Origin: Halococcus agarilyticus
Lineage (GTDB): Archaea > Halobacteriota > Halobacteria > Halobacteriales > Halococcaceae
Assembly: GCF_000334895.1 (NCBI RefSeq)
Contig: NZ_BAFM01000002.1
Span: forward strand, 225,783-289,782
Direction: 5' to 3'
DNA length: 64,000 nucleotides
Shown: piece by piece, positions 43,929-51,800 of the stretch
Numbering within the stretch: position 1 is the first letter of the stretch
How the letters are laid out: the number at the start of each line of letters is the position of its first letter
The notes under the pieces: model-generated
The model's input: only the letters and a program-made list of their open reading frames with translations
Told to the model about the DNA's origin: nothing
Databases searched by the model: none
Translations under genes and position numbers: made by a program

Positions 43929-44359
43929 ATCACCCCGATACGTTTTTTGGCGGATCCGATGCCGAGACCTGGTTGAGACAGTTGTACCGACTCCGAGGTG
44001 CTTGGGATATCAGCCGGAAGATCCCCGTGAACGGGTCGACCAACTGGATCCACGACGACTGTCTATCACTTGCCAGACAGCGCTTGTCCAGTACGTGATT
44101 TCGTTTCTGAACTGGTTGAGCCATTCGTTGGGACGCGTCCCAAGGATACTTGATTGACGCAATACCCCATGCCTGAAGTCAAATCCAGCGCCGACATGAG
44201 GCGCTACATATGGGGGAATACATCAGAAAAGTCCGCTATGGGACAGTATTGTATGAAATCATCAATAAAGAACGGCGGAAGCGACAAATCCTACAGAAAG
44301 ACGAGAATGGAGTTCTGTTTTGACTATACGTTGTAGTTGCTGAAGTACCAGCATGCGAA
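43929..44359. other. Gene-free, lower-GC intergenic region
   Basis: I see no convincing gene in these 431 bases, whose base composition is more A+T rich than the chromosome to the left. T6 at 43943-43948 follows the nucleotidase stop codon. A 6-bp hairpin CTGTCT/AGACAG lies around 44060-44082. TTGGGACGCGTCCCAA at 44128-44143 is a perfect 16-base palindrome. It may mark the left edge of the accessory region. Confidence 0.4.
43943..43948 (+). terminator. T6 tract after the nucleotidase gene
   Basis: CGTTTTTTGG lies 14 bases after the stop codon on the coding strand and is the likely transcript end. No stem-loop precedes it. Confidence 0.45.
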
Positions 44360-45508
44360 CTATGATGAGTAGAGGGTCTTCTGGTACACCGTTTCCGCTT
44401 GAGTAGCGACTGACGACCAGTCAAAGTCAGTTGCACGCTCTTGTGGAGCCGTCATTGGTTGCTCGTCCGCCAATGCCCGGTCGAGAGCCTTGGTGAGTGC
44501 TCCACGGTTCGGCTCGGGCAGAAAGCCCGCGTCGCCGAGGACTTCGCTCGCGGCGGATTCGGGGTGGTCGGCACCGATCACGGTACAGTCCGCGGCCATC
44601 GCCTCGGCGAACGTGATGCCGAATCCCTCTCGGGTCGACGGTGAGGCGAACACGCGTGCGGCGCGCATGTGGCCGAGAACGTGATCGTACTCCTCCAGAA
44701 AGCCGAGGAAGCTGACGCGATCTGCGTGCTTCAGTCTCTCGGCCTGACGGCGGAGCCGATCGGTTTCGGGCCCGTCGCCGATGATCCCGAGGGTCGCGTC
44801 GAAGCGATCGGCCACGGCGTCGAACGAATCGAGGAGGAGCGAGACGTTCTTGTCCGCGATGAGTCGGCCGGCGAACAGTGCGTCGTAGGACTCCTGCCCG
44901 TGGGATTCGGGCAACGGTGCCGCTTGGATCCGCTCGACGTCGATCCCGTTCGGTACGACGTCGATCGAGTCGCGTGCGGGGCCGATCCCGGCGAGACGGT
45001 CGGCGGTGATTCCCGAGACCGCGATCGCCTGCTGGGGAACTCTGGCGGTGACGTGCTCGATCGCCTTCCCGAACGGGGCCGCATGGCCGAGATACGACTC
45101 CCAGTAGTCGCGCCAGACCTCGTGCCACGTCGTGACCAGCGGCGTGTCGGTGCCGAGACCGGCGAGCTTTGCGGACAGGACCGGGAAGTAGGGAAACACG
45201 GAGGCGACGATCAGGTCGTGATCGTTTGCGGCGAGGCGTCGGTGGAGCGGGCGGGCGAGCCTGGCGGCGAAGTCGATCGCCTCGGTGATCGAGCGCCGGT
45301 CGTCGGTGTAGAGGTCGGCTGCGGATGCGACCGCACGGAGGGTGAGTCCTTCGTGGGTGATCTCGTCGGGACCGTCCCAGAACTGCCGCCCGTAGACGGT
45401 GATCTCGTGTCCCTCGGCGGCGAGTCGGGTACCGATCTCGTGGATGCGCTTTTGGGCACCGCCGGTCACGAAGGGGTGGACGACGTTCGAGACGAACGCG
45501 ATTCTCAC
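44360..45508 (-). CDS. Glycosyltransferase family 4
   Basis: The 382-residue protein (start GTG 45508) has the GT-B layout of retaining family 4 transferases. The N-terminal Rossmann part is RIAFVSNVVHPFVTGGAQKR, the domain junction is VVPNGID, and the donor-site block is REGFGITFAEAMAADC with the conserved Glu pair. It probably adds a sugar to a lipid-linked glycan or an extracellular polymer at the cytoplasmic face of the membrane. It stands alone at the left end of the accessory region, 12 kb from a second glycosyltransferase at 58615. The G+C is normal. Confidence 0.85.
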   Translation of the reverse strand: MRIAFVSNVVHPFVTGGAQKRIHEIGTRLAAEGHEITVYGRQFWDGPDEITHEGLTLRAVASAADLYTDDRRSITEAIDFAARLARPLHRRLAANDHDLIVASVFPYFPVLSAKLAGLGTDTPLVTTWHEVWRDYWESYLGHAAPFGKAIEHVTARVPQQAIAVSGITADRLAGIGPARDSIDVVPNGIDVERIQAAPLPESHGQESYDALFAGRLIADKNVSLLLDSFDAVADRFDATLGIIGDGPETDRLRRQAERLKHADRVSFLGFLEEYDHVLGHMRAARVFASPSTREGFGITFAEAMAADCTVIGADHPESAASEVLGDAGFLPEPNRGALTKALDRALADEQPMTAPQERATDFDWSSVATQAETVYQKTLYSS

Positions 45509-45586
45509 GCCGTGGTATCCACGGCACGCACGCAACTGGGTTTCGGTCGGTGTCGGCTGAACGTCCGAGTAGTGCGAACCCTGTCG

Positions 45587-45847
45587 TCACTCCTGCCGGT
45601 CGTTGGAGTCACGGTCTTCGATGATCGCCGCCGCAACGTCACGGACGCGCTGTTGGTGAGCTGCCGATGTACTTGCATCCTGTGCGGCGTCGAGCTGGTC
45701 GTCGACGATCGCGTTCTGCTGTGGCCCCCATATCTCGGCTGGTTCCGACTCGATGTACGCCACCCACCGCTTGATCGCCGCAATGCGTCGCTCTTGGTCG
45801 CCCTCGTGTTTCGCGTCGAGTCGGTCACGCACGCTTGAGTCGGTCAT
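45587..45847 (-). CDS. Small protein paired with a nucleotidyltransferase
   Basis: The 86-residue product is strongly charged and mostly helical (RLDAKHEGDQERRIAAIKRWVAYIE near the start, then QLDAAQDASTSAAHQQRVRDVAAAI). Its start at ATG 45847 overlaps the 3' end of the nucleotidyltransferase gene by 23 bases, showing coupling. Small helical partners of this kind accompany nucleotidyltransferase-type toxins or antitoxins, so an antitoxin or partner role is likely but unproven. No named family is recognised. Confidence 0.6.
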   Translation of the reverse strand: MTDSSVRDRLDAKHEGDQERRIAAIKRWVAYIESEPAEIWGPQQNAIVDDQLDAAQDASTSAAHQQRVRDVAAAIIEDRDSNDRQE

Positions 45848-46502
45848 ACTCACCTTCCACGTCGAGTCGCCGTACCCACTCTTCGAGCCGTGCCGTGCTA
45901 AGGCTTTCCCGAAACCCCGTATAGAAATGGACGGCATCCTCGATGTCCTTCCGTGCCCCCAAGTAGAGCTTGTAGGCGATCTGGAGTTCGAGCGGGCCGA
46001 TGGGCAGTCGTTCCCCGGCGATTCGTGCCGTGATGGCGCTTTCGAGCGAGGCGCGGTCGAACTCGTCACGAACGAACTTGACCTCCAGATGGGGCGTCAC
46101 CTGCTCGTTCGGGGCGACCCAGATGTTGTCGCCGTTCGAGAGCATCTCGTACAGCGAGGAAAGTGGCATTGCTGGACCCCAGAACCCCTCGTCCTGGAGT
46201 GTCTCGACAATAGCGTCCGCCGTCTCTTCGTCGATGCGCTCGACGAGAACGTCGATATCCTCGGTCGCCCGTGCACGACCCGCGAGGATCGAGACGTACC
46301 CCGCGACGAAGACGTGTCGCACGTCGTGTCGGTCGAGAAGTTTCGAACACTCGATCGCCAGCGCGTCGAGGCGGTTCGGCTCGCGCTCGACGACGAGCGT
46401 CTCGCCGCGGAGTTCGATACCACTCACGATCGTGTATTGCCTGTCGGACGGATAAGTCGTGGCGTCGCCATCACAGCGTGAGGGATGGTGCAGAACCCGC
46501 AT
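45825..46502 (-). CDS. AbiEii-like nucleotidyltransferase
   Basis: The 225-residue protein resembles the minimal nucleotidyltransferase fold used in AbiEii/MenT-type toxins and related proteins. The motif near residue 63 is VFVAGYVSILAGRARATEDID, ending in the acidic pair that binds metal. The C-terminal KLYLGARKDIEDAVHFY matches the conserved K..R.KD..D block. The first 38 residues are less certain, since ATG 46502 is simply the most upstream good start. It is coupled to the small protein downstream and divergent from an AbrB/PIN pair with only 46 bases between. Confidence 0.72.
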   Translation of the reverse strand: MRVLHHPSRCDGDATTYPSDRQYTIVSGIELRGETLVVEREPNRLDALAIECSKLLDRHDVRHVFVAGYVSILAGRARATEDIDVLVERIDEETADAIVETLQDEGFWGPAMPLSSLYEMLSNGDNIWVAPNEQVTPHLEVKFVRDEFDRASLESAITARIAGERLPIGPLELQIAYKLYLGARKDIEDAVHFYTGFRESLSTARLEEWVRRLDVEGEYDRLKRA

Positions 46503-46548
46503 AGAGTGATTCTTATAAAGTAATACCAATAATGTACTACCGTAGATC
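46503..46548. promoter_or_regulatory. Shared divergent promoter between two toxin-antitoxin-like modules
   Basis: Only 46 bases separate the start codons of the nucleotidyltransferase gene and the AbrB gene. CTTATAAAGTAATA at about 46513-46526 is a TATA candidate for the plus-strand gene, some 25-30 bases before its ATG. Binding of the AbrB protein here could control both operons, but no clear inverted operator is visible. Confidence 0.45.
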
Positions 46549-46839
46549 ATGCCATCCGTCACGACGAAAGGGCAGGTAACGATTCCAAAGGCCGTGCGTG
46601 AGGCCATGGGAATCAAGCCTGGCGATGAAGTGGTCTTCGAAAAAACGGACGAGGGCTACGTCATCCAGAAGGACGCCCCGACAACCGACAAGGGAGCGGA
46701 CCCCTTCCAGAAGTACCGAGGGATTGCCGACAGCGGGGCGACCATGCCCGAGCGGATGCGCCGACTGCGCGGGGAGTACCCGAGAGAGATCGCTGACGGC
46801 ACACCGACGGAGACCGACGAGACAGTCGGTGGGAAATGA
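46549..46839 (+). CDS. AbrB/MazE/SpoVT-type antitoxin
   Basis: This 96-residue protein starts with the swapped-hairpin AbrB domain, SVTTKGQVTIPKAVREAMGI followed by GDEVVFEKTDEGYVIQ (residues 2-43). The remainder is a disordered acidic tail that would wrap the toxin. Its stop overlaps the start of the PIN toxin gene by 4 bases. AbrB antitoxins bind their own promoter, which here is the 46-base divergent spacer. A minimal toxin-antitoxin role is the standard interpretation. Confidence 0.88.
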   Translation: MPSVTTKGQVTIPKAVREAMGIKPGDEVVFEKTDEGYVIQKDAPTTDKGADPFQKYRGIADSGATMPERMRRLRGEYPREIADGTPTETDETVGGK

Positions 46840-47315
46840 CGACCGCCGTCGATACGAACGCGCTGCTCGCACTCGTCCACGACGACCACCACGCCGACGC
46901 GGCCGAACGAGCTCTGAGAGCTGCCTACCAGGAGGGACCGCTCGCCATCACGTCGATCGTGTACGCCGAGACTGCCGCCGACGGACAGTTCCCGACCACC
47001 GAGGCACTGACCACGTTCCTCAACGATTTGAGTATCGACGTGGCACATCCCTCGCCCGAGGCGCTGTTTCGCAGCGGCGAAGCGTTCGATACGTACATCG
47101 ATCGTCACCCGAACAGGCTCCAGTGTCCCGACTGTGGCACCAAACAAGTGGTGAACTGTCCCGGGTGCGACCGCGTGCTGACTCCACGGCAGCATATCGC
47201 GACGGACTTCCTGATCGGCGGCCACGCCGTCACGGACGCAGCGGCGCTGGTGACGTTCGATGCGGGCTTCTACGGCTCGTATTTCCCCGAACTCACCGTG
47301 CGGCCAGCGGAGTAG
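46836..47315 (+). CDS. PIN-domain (VapC-like) toxin with an inserted zinc ribbon
   Basis: The 159-residue protein is a PIN ribonuclease with candidate acidic residues Asp6, Glu45, Asp124 and Asp142 (AVDTN, VYAET, TDFLIGG, TFDAGF). Between the second and third acidic positions it carries four cysteines, Cys97, Cys100, Cys108 and Cys111, in CPDC and CPGC. These should form a zinc ribbon that is uncommon in classical VapC. It is coupled to the AbrB antitoxin upstream. It probably cleaves RNA when released, and the target is unknown. Confidence 0.85.
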   Translation: MTTAVDTNALLALVHDDHHADAAERALRAAYQEGPLAITSIVYAETAADGQFPTTEALTTFLNDLSIDVAHPSPEALFRSGEAFDTYIDRHPNRLQCPDCGTKQVVNCPGCDRVLTPRQHIATDFLIGGHAVTDAAALVTFDAGFYGSYFPELTVRPAE

Positions 47316-47430
47316 GTATGGTTCTTCGAGAGCCAATTCCGATGCTGGCGTGGCAAGCCTCACTCTCGCCCGTTCGATTGCGCCGCGCTGGGACGCTCCC
47401 CGTCATCGAAACGGTGAGACGATCCGCCAC

Positions 47431-47743
47431 TCAAGCCACAGGACGGTGACCAGCGGCCTCGTCAGAGTCGCTCGCCAACGCCCGTTCGAGCAGGGCGATC
47501 CGTTGGCGGGTCGTCTTCCATGCCGAGATGTCGTTCCACACCGACTCCAGCGACCGGTCGGTATCGGACGCATACGCCGAGATCGACACCCCGTCGGGCG
47601 ACTCGACGGCGAACTCCCTGGGTGACCTGGGTCACGATGCCCATCCGTTCGAACCACTCTATATACTCCCGAGCGGCGTCGTGCCCGTGATCGTCCCGGT
47701 CGGCGACTTCGTCGATGGTCGCCGGAGCGGTGGCGGACGACAT
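47431..47743 (-). pseudogene. Frameshifted small winged-helix gene
   Basis: Reading begins MSSATAPATIDEVADRDDHG at 47743 and continues into REYIEWFERMGIVTQVT, a helix-turn-helix pattern like that in the protein at 50282-50815. After about 47612 this frame turns into Arg-rich nonsense. A neighbouring frame then resumes a plausible acidic sequence, EFAVESPDGVSISAY, DRSLESVWNDIS and RIALLERALASDSDE, ending at TGA 47431. A single indel near 47610 would restore one reading frame of about 104 codons. It is divergent from orc. Confidence 0.55.
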
Positions 47744-47834
47744 ACTACCCGAGAGGGGATTTATGAATCCAAGTCACATACACACTCGTAGTTCCGCTGG
47801 ACAGACACAACTTCCGACCGCGCCCAGAGAAACC

Positions 47835-49073
47835 ATGAGCAACTACGACGATCTCTTCGACGACACTGCCCCCGACGACAGCGTGTTCACGAACAAGGGC
47901 GCGCTCAACCCGCTAAGCGACCCCGACGAGATCGTAGCTCGCGAACACCAAGAACGCGAGCTGGCAACCCTACTCAACGGGGTCCACGAGGGCTATCTCC
48001 CGACGACCGCCTCGATCTACGGCCCGCCGGGCACCGGTAAGACTCTCACGACTCGGCGCGTCTGTGCGGCGTTTGCCACCCGTAACGACGCGGTGGCCGT
48101 CGAGTACGTCAACTTGAAGGAATGTCGCTCGCTGTTTAGCGTCGCCAACGAGATCCACTTCGAGTTGATCGGCGAGAAAAAAGGTGCCTACGAGGGTCTC
48201 GATGGGGTGTTCGAGGGGATCTGGGAAGCGCTTGCGGAGTACCCCGAATGGACGGTACTGCTCCTCGACGAGATTGACCACATCCGGCAGGATTCGAACT
48301 ACGATCCCAACGAGTTCTTCTATCGGCTGTTGCGCGGTGAGGGCAAGCTCAAACGGGGGATCCACCTTTCGGCGTGGCTACTGAGCAACAAACTGCTGGA
48401 AGTCGACCTCCGTCTCGACTCACGCGTCGAAAGCGCAATGAGTGGCGAGAAAGTGTTCTTCCCGCCTTACGATCCACCGACCTTGAAGCGGATACTCGAC
48501 CCACAACTTGAACAAGCGTTTCGCGAAGACGCCCTCTCCAGTGAGGTAGCTGCGCACGGAATTAGAAGCGCCGCCAATCGGTGGGGTGACGCCCGAAAGG
48601 CTCTGACGCTGTTCCGACAAGCTGGAGAGACAGCCAACGACTCTGGACGCCAGCGGATTACCGCGGACGACATCGACACGAACCTGGCGGCTGCCGAGCG
48701 ATCGACGATGACTGAGAAACTACTGGCGCTCCCGCTTCAGCATATGCTCGTGTTGAGCATGGTGACCGGTGGTACCGACAGACGGACCGGCGAAGTCGTC
48801 CAACCGGTGTCGATCGGCGACATCCAGCGGCGGTATGAGAACCAACCGGAGCAAATCCAGGTCGGCTCACGCGCGATCCGCAAAACCGTAACCGATCTCG
48901 AAACGATGGGTCTGCTCGAGACGTGGATCGATTCCCGTGGTCGGGACGGGCGGGTCAAACAGGTCCAAACGACGTTCGACCCCGAGTGGGTCAACGATGC
49001 GGTCGGCGACTACGTCGAACGCAACCGCGAACACCTTCCCGACATCGAACCCGATAGGAAGGAACAGCGGTAG
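47835..49073 (+). CDS. orc: Orc1/Cdc6 family replication initiator
   Basis: The 412-residue protein has the AAA+ core with Walker A YGPPGTGKT, Walker B LLLDEIDHI, sensor-1-like WLLSNKL and sensor-2-like AANRWGDARKAL. A C-terminal winged helix (IRKTVTDLETMGLLETW) completes the Orc1/Cdc6 plan. It should bind origin repeats and load the replicative helicase. Its location among pseudogenes and toxin-antitoxin genes suggests an initiator from an integrated plasmid or provirus rather than the main chromosomal one. No clear origin repeat array is seen beside it. Confidence 0.92.
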   Translation: MSNYDDLFDDTAPDDSVFTNKGALNPLSDPDEIVAREHQERELATLLNGVHEGYLPTTASIYGPPGTGKTLTTRRVCAAFATRNDAVAVEYVNLKECRSLFSVANEIHFELIGEKKGAYEGLDGVFEGIWEALAEYPEWTVLLLDEIDHIRQDSNYDPNEFFYRLLRGEGKLKRGIHLSAWLLSNKLLEVDLRLDSRVESAMSGEKVFFPPYDPPTLKRILDPQLEQAFREDALSSEVAAHGIRSAANRWGDARKALTLFRQAGETANDSGRQRITADDIDTNLAAAERSTMTEKLLALPLQHMLVLSMVTGGTDRRTGEVVQPVSIGDIQRRYENQPEQIQVGSRAIRKTVTDLETMGLLETWIDSRGRDGRVKQVQTTFDPEWVNDAVGDYVERNREHLPDIEPDRKEQR

Positions 49074-49144
49074 AAAAGCCTCCGAAAGTTCTGGACTGTG
49101 CGCGGGTGCGAACGTTTTACAGCGTGTCCGACCGCTGATCACAC

Positions 49145-49549
49145 ATGTGCTCGGAAACCCGTGACCGACGCAAGAGCACCTGGCAACTCCTCCAGATGGA
49201 GGGCGTCTCCGAGGAGGAAACGGTCGCAACGGTTGCCGAAGAGCATGGAGTGAACGAGTCGACGGTCAGTGAGGACATCCGCAACATGGAGGAGTGGCTG
49301 CCCAAAATCAGTCGTTCGGCCCGGGAGGCCGAACTCTCCCTTCTCTACGAACTGGAGGAGAACCGACAGCGACTGTACGAAATGGCGGACGAGGCTCGGG
49401 ATGAGGAGGACCTGAGTATGGAACTGAAGATCCGGCGCTCCATCGTCAATACGATCAAGCTTGGTGGTCAACTCAACGAGGACATCGATCGCAACCCGGA
49501 CGAACCGACTGATCTCCTCGATGAGATGATAGAAGGGCCATACGAATGA
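49145..49549 (+). CDS. Helix-turn-helix protein resembling a small terminase subunit
   Basis: Residues 10-55 of this 134-residue protein form a helix-turn-helix (STWQLLQMEGVSEEETV, EEHGVNESTVSEDI). A long coiled coil follows (LSLLYELEENRQRLYEMADEARDEED), and then a short tail. Small terminase subunits of tailed viruses have this order. A general DNA-binding role in plasmid partition is the alternative. It lies 71 bases after orc in the same direction. No large terminase gene follows. Confidence 0.6.
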   Translation: MCSETRDRRKSTWQLLQMEGVSEEETVATVAEEHGVNESTVSEDIRNMEEWLPKISRSAREAELSLLYELEENRQRLYEMADEARDEEDLSMELKIRRSIVNTIKLGGQLNEDIDRNPDEPTDLLDEMIEGPYE

Positions 49550-49619
49550 CACGGTCAAAGACGATATCTGCACCGCTGCTCCCGTGACCTCTTGCCCGGA
49601 GCCACACCTCCGCGGAACG

Positions 49620-49745
49620 ATGAGTGACGGCGAGGGATCGATCACGATTACCGGGTTGGACCGATCGGACTCAGCGAACTGGAGCGGGACGCCTGCGCGT
49701 GGCGATCGATCGGTGGTGAGTGAGCAGAGCGCGCCGAGAATTTGA
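49620..49745 (+). CDS. Possible 41-residue open frame, perhaps a gene remnant
   Basis: ATG 49620 opens a frame of 41 codons (MSDGEGSITITGLDRSDSANW at its start region, shown here only to residue 20 in sense) that ends at TGA 49743. Composition is acceptable for a halophile, but the frame is too short to judge. It follows the terminase-like gene in the same direction and could be the leftover start of a truncated gene. The rest of 49550-49838 shows nothing. Confidence 0.25.
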   Translation: MSDGEGSITITGLDRSDSANWSGTPARGDRSVVSEQSAPRI

Positions 49746-49838
49746 GGAGAAACGTGAAATACGATCCCCTTCGATCGACCAGTTTGTCACGTGTTGAGCG
49801 GAGGCGGGCTTTCTATGGCTCGTCGAAATTCCCGATCA

Positions 49839-50273
49839 CTATCCGTTCCACAATTCGGCAATTCGCGCTTCGATCTCGTCGAGAACGACCTGCAGGACGT
49901 CACGATAATCGGTCGGCCACGAGGCATCGTTGCCCGGTGTCGGGGCAGCGGGCGGGGGGTGGAAGTGGTCCCGCGTATTGTGGGGATTCGGGTGTCGGTC
50001 CCACCGGCAGTCCCAGGTACGCTCCAGATGCACCTCCCGGTAGTGGATCTTGAAATCGGCGTTCGTGTACCAGCGAACGACCAGACTCGCCTCGGCGACG
50101 GATTCGGGATAGTACGATGGTGCGAGAGTAACACGAAGTTCGAGGTGGCCGTCCGTGTCCGTAATGATCGTCCGTGCAACCTGGCTCGTGGCCTGAAGCC
50201 GCAACTGAAGGAACTCAAGTACCGGGTAATCGATGGGGGAGGGGCTTCCTCCGTCCCCTGCAGGCGGCACCAT
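49839..50273 (-). CDS. TumE-like (DUF6516-like) putative toxin
   Basis: The 144-residue protein has the pattern VLEFLQLRLQATSQV, ASLVVRWYTNADFKIHYRE, WDCRWDRHPNPHNTRDHFHPP (broken by turns) and a final helix RDVLQVVLDEIEARI. The His-rich WDxxP..H...HxH block resembles DUF6516/TumE toxins paired with helix-turn-helix antitoxins. It starts 12 bases after the stop of the upstream wHTH gene, as such pairs do. In haloarchaea the pair is common on plasmids. The start at ATG 50273 is preferred over longer options. The activity is inferred, not shown. Confidence 0.6.
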   Translation of the reverse strand: MVPPAGDGGSPSPIDYPVLEFLQLRLQATSQVARTIITDTDGHLELRVTLAPSYYPESVAEASLVVRWYTNADFKIHYREVHLERTWDCRWDRHPNPHNTRDHFHPPPAAPTPGNDASWPTDYRDVLQVVLDEIEARIAELWNG

Positions 50274-50281
50274 CGGCGAGG

Positions 50282-50815
50282 CTATCCGGACACCTGTTCG
50301 GTTCCGGCGCTTGCACGTTGCTGGCGGGCGCGTTCGTACCGCTTGCACTCGTCTCGGGCGCTCGCCCAGTCGCCGAGATCACCGTACACGTCATCGATGG
50401 TCCGTTCGTCGCTCGTCTCTGCAGCCGCGACAGCGTTGACGGCCGCCGGTGTCTCGCCGTCATACCTGGCCTCGTACTCGTTAATACGCGCGGTCAGCTC
50501 TTGGACACGCTGCTGGAGCTCCTCGACGGAGCGCTCGGTCGCAAGCTGGTTGATGCGCCGCCACTCGAAGTAAGCGTCGTTGCGCTCGTACGTGACTGGG
50601 TGACCGTCGTGGCGCGTGACGATGCCGAGGGTAGCGAACCAGCGCAGGTATTTCCGGGCGGTTTTCGGGTCACAATCGGCCTGCTTGGCGATCGTACTCG
50701 CGACTGTCGGTTCGCGAGTACGGAGGATCGTCCCGTAGATGCGCTGTTCGACGTCATCACCGCGAAACGCATTCTCGAACGATGGAGGGCCATCGGTGGA
50801 CTCCGTGTTGGACAT
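50282..50815 (-). CDS. Winged-helix protein, probable antitoxin/regulator partner
   Basis: The 177-residue protein has a winged helix at residues 20-95 (QRIYGTILRTREPTVASTIA, CDPKTARKYLRWFATLGIV, PVTYERNDAYFEWRRI). A coiled coil follows (VEELQQRVQELTARINEYE), and the end is a charged C-terminus. From memory this is a frequent haloarchaeal family encoded directly before TumE-like proteins, so it is probably the antitoxin and regulator of the pair. TATA-like TTATAT lies about 30 bases upstream of its start. The upstream wHTH gene reads over its 5' end in another frame. Confidence 0.72.
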   Translation of the reverse strand: MSNTESTDGPPSFENAFRGDDVEQRIYGTILRTREPTVASTIAKQADCDPKTARKYLRWFATLGIVTRHDGHPVTYERNDAYFEWRRINQLATERSVEELQQRVQELTARINEYEARYDGETPAAVNAVAAAETSDERTIDDVYGDLGDWASARDECKRYERARQQRASAGTEQVSG

Positions 50816-51399
50816 ACTCGACGTTGTGTGGCTGCGGATATAATTCTTACTTCGGGGAATTGTCTCTGCCTTTCGGTCTGGAGGCGTTTGTCGTTGTGAT
50901 CACGGTTGTACGTGACGTAGTTCTCGGTCGCCTCCTCGACGAGGCCGAGGCGGTATGCTATGAGTTCCCAGTCGCTTGCCGTCTCACGGATCGCTTTCGT
51001 TCGTTCGGTTCGTGAGGTCGCTGCGGCCCGTTCGCGGAGTGCATCCGGCGTGTCAACGTCGTACTCGTCGCTCCACGTTTCGATTCGTTCCTGAAGACCC
51101 GTTTTCAGTTCGATGAGGCCGTCGTGATCGTACTCCTCGAGGAGTTCACGGAACGTCTGTACCCGTTGGTAGAGCGGATCGGGCGTGTACAGCGCCGTCC
51201 CCTCGCGGTCGGTTTTCAGCAGGACGTGCATATCGACGAGGCGTTCGAGATGATTACGGGCGGTGTTCTCCGCGACAAGCGCTTCATCCGCGATGGTGGC
51301 GGCGGACTGGGGTTGGGAGACCGTTTCGGCCACTGACCGCACCCTATCGAACGCACTCGTGTGTTCTTTCCATGTCTCGACACCGGATGCGTCGTTCAT
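50494..51399 (-). CDS. DUF7342-like winged-helix protein with an abnormal C-terminal read-through
   Basis: The first about 205 residues are a good haloarchaeal wHTH protein, with TWKEHTSAFDRVRSVAETVSQP, NTARNHLERLVDMHVLL, DPLYQRVQTFRELLEEYDHDG and DWELIAYRLGLVEEATENY, each a separate block. After the segment ERQRQF the frame fails to stop and runs 322 bases into the next gene as Ser/Arg-rich nonsense. In the +1 frame a TAA occurs within four codons, so a single-base change has probably destroyed the true stop. The gene looks damaged rather than a natural 301-residue protein. Confidence 0.6.
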   Translation of the reverse strand: MNDASGVETWKEHTSAFDRVRSVAETVSQPQSAATIADEALVAENTARNHLERLVDMHVLLKTDREGTALYTPDPLYQRVQTFRELLEEYDHDGLIELKTGLQERIETWSDEYDVDTPDALRERAAATSRTERTKAIRETASDWELIAYRLGLVEEATENYVTYNRDHNDKRLQTERQRQFPEVRIISAATQRRVCPTRSPPMALHRSRMRFAVMTSNSASTGRSSVLANRQSRVRSPSRPIVTRKPPGNTCAGSLPSASSRATTVTQSRTSATTLTSSGGASTSLRPSAPSRSSSSVSKS

Positions 51400-51800
51400 A
51401 CAGCCTTTTTGCCGGCAGGTCAATGAATTTGTCTCTGGATAGAATAACCGGTTTTCTCTCATGCGGGATTGTCACCAGCCTCACCGAACGCAGCGTCGCT
51501 GGAATCGCCAGCACGGTGATTCGTCGCGAGGCGACCGGTCTTCGGGGCACTGGCGTCGCGTTCGGCCGACTGGTTTCGGCTCCGAGCGGCCACGTCGAGG
51601 ACTCGATTCGGTCTTCGGAGTCGATACGACTGCCAGCGCCGGCGACGTCGCTTCACTTTCACCGTGGAGAGCGAACCTTTTCTCATCTCCACTCGAAACG
51701 GTGCAGCTGTGATCGATTCGACAGCTGCCATGGCTGCTCGACGGGGCAAGCGGATGTGTTTTAGCACACGATCGACGATTCATCCGGCGGGGTTCGATCG
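51400..51800. other. Gene-free region between divergent genes
   Basis: No open frame here has halophilic composition. Short palindromic fragments are present, but there is no ordered repeat. The right end should hold the promoter of the gene at 51801, where GTGTTTTAGCAC at about 51756-51767 is a weak A+T-rich box some 40 bases before the ATG. Confidence 0.35.

Noticed and set aside
43960..44157. Insertion-sequence transposase remnant
   Set aside because: Fragments in two frames look slightly protein-like, but none carries a recognisable transposase motif and no terminal inverted repeats with target duplication are visible.
47744..47834. Origin recognition boxes upstream of orc
   Set aside because: AGTTCCGCTGGACAG at about 47792 and GAGGGG at 47752 recall parts of haloarchaeal ORB sequences, but there is no second copy and no inverted pair, so an origin cannot be claimed.
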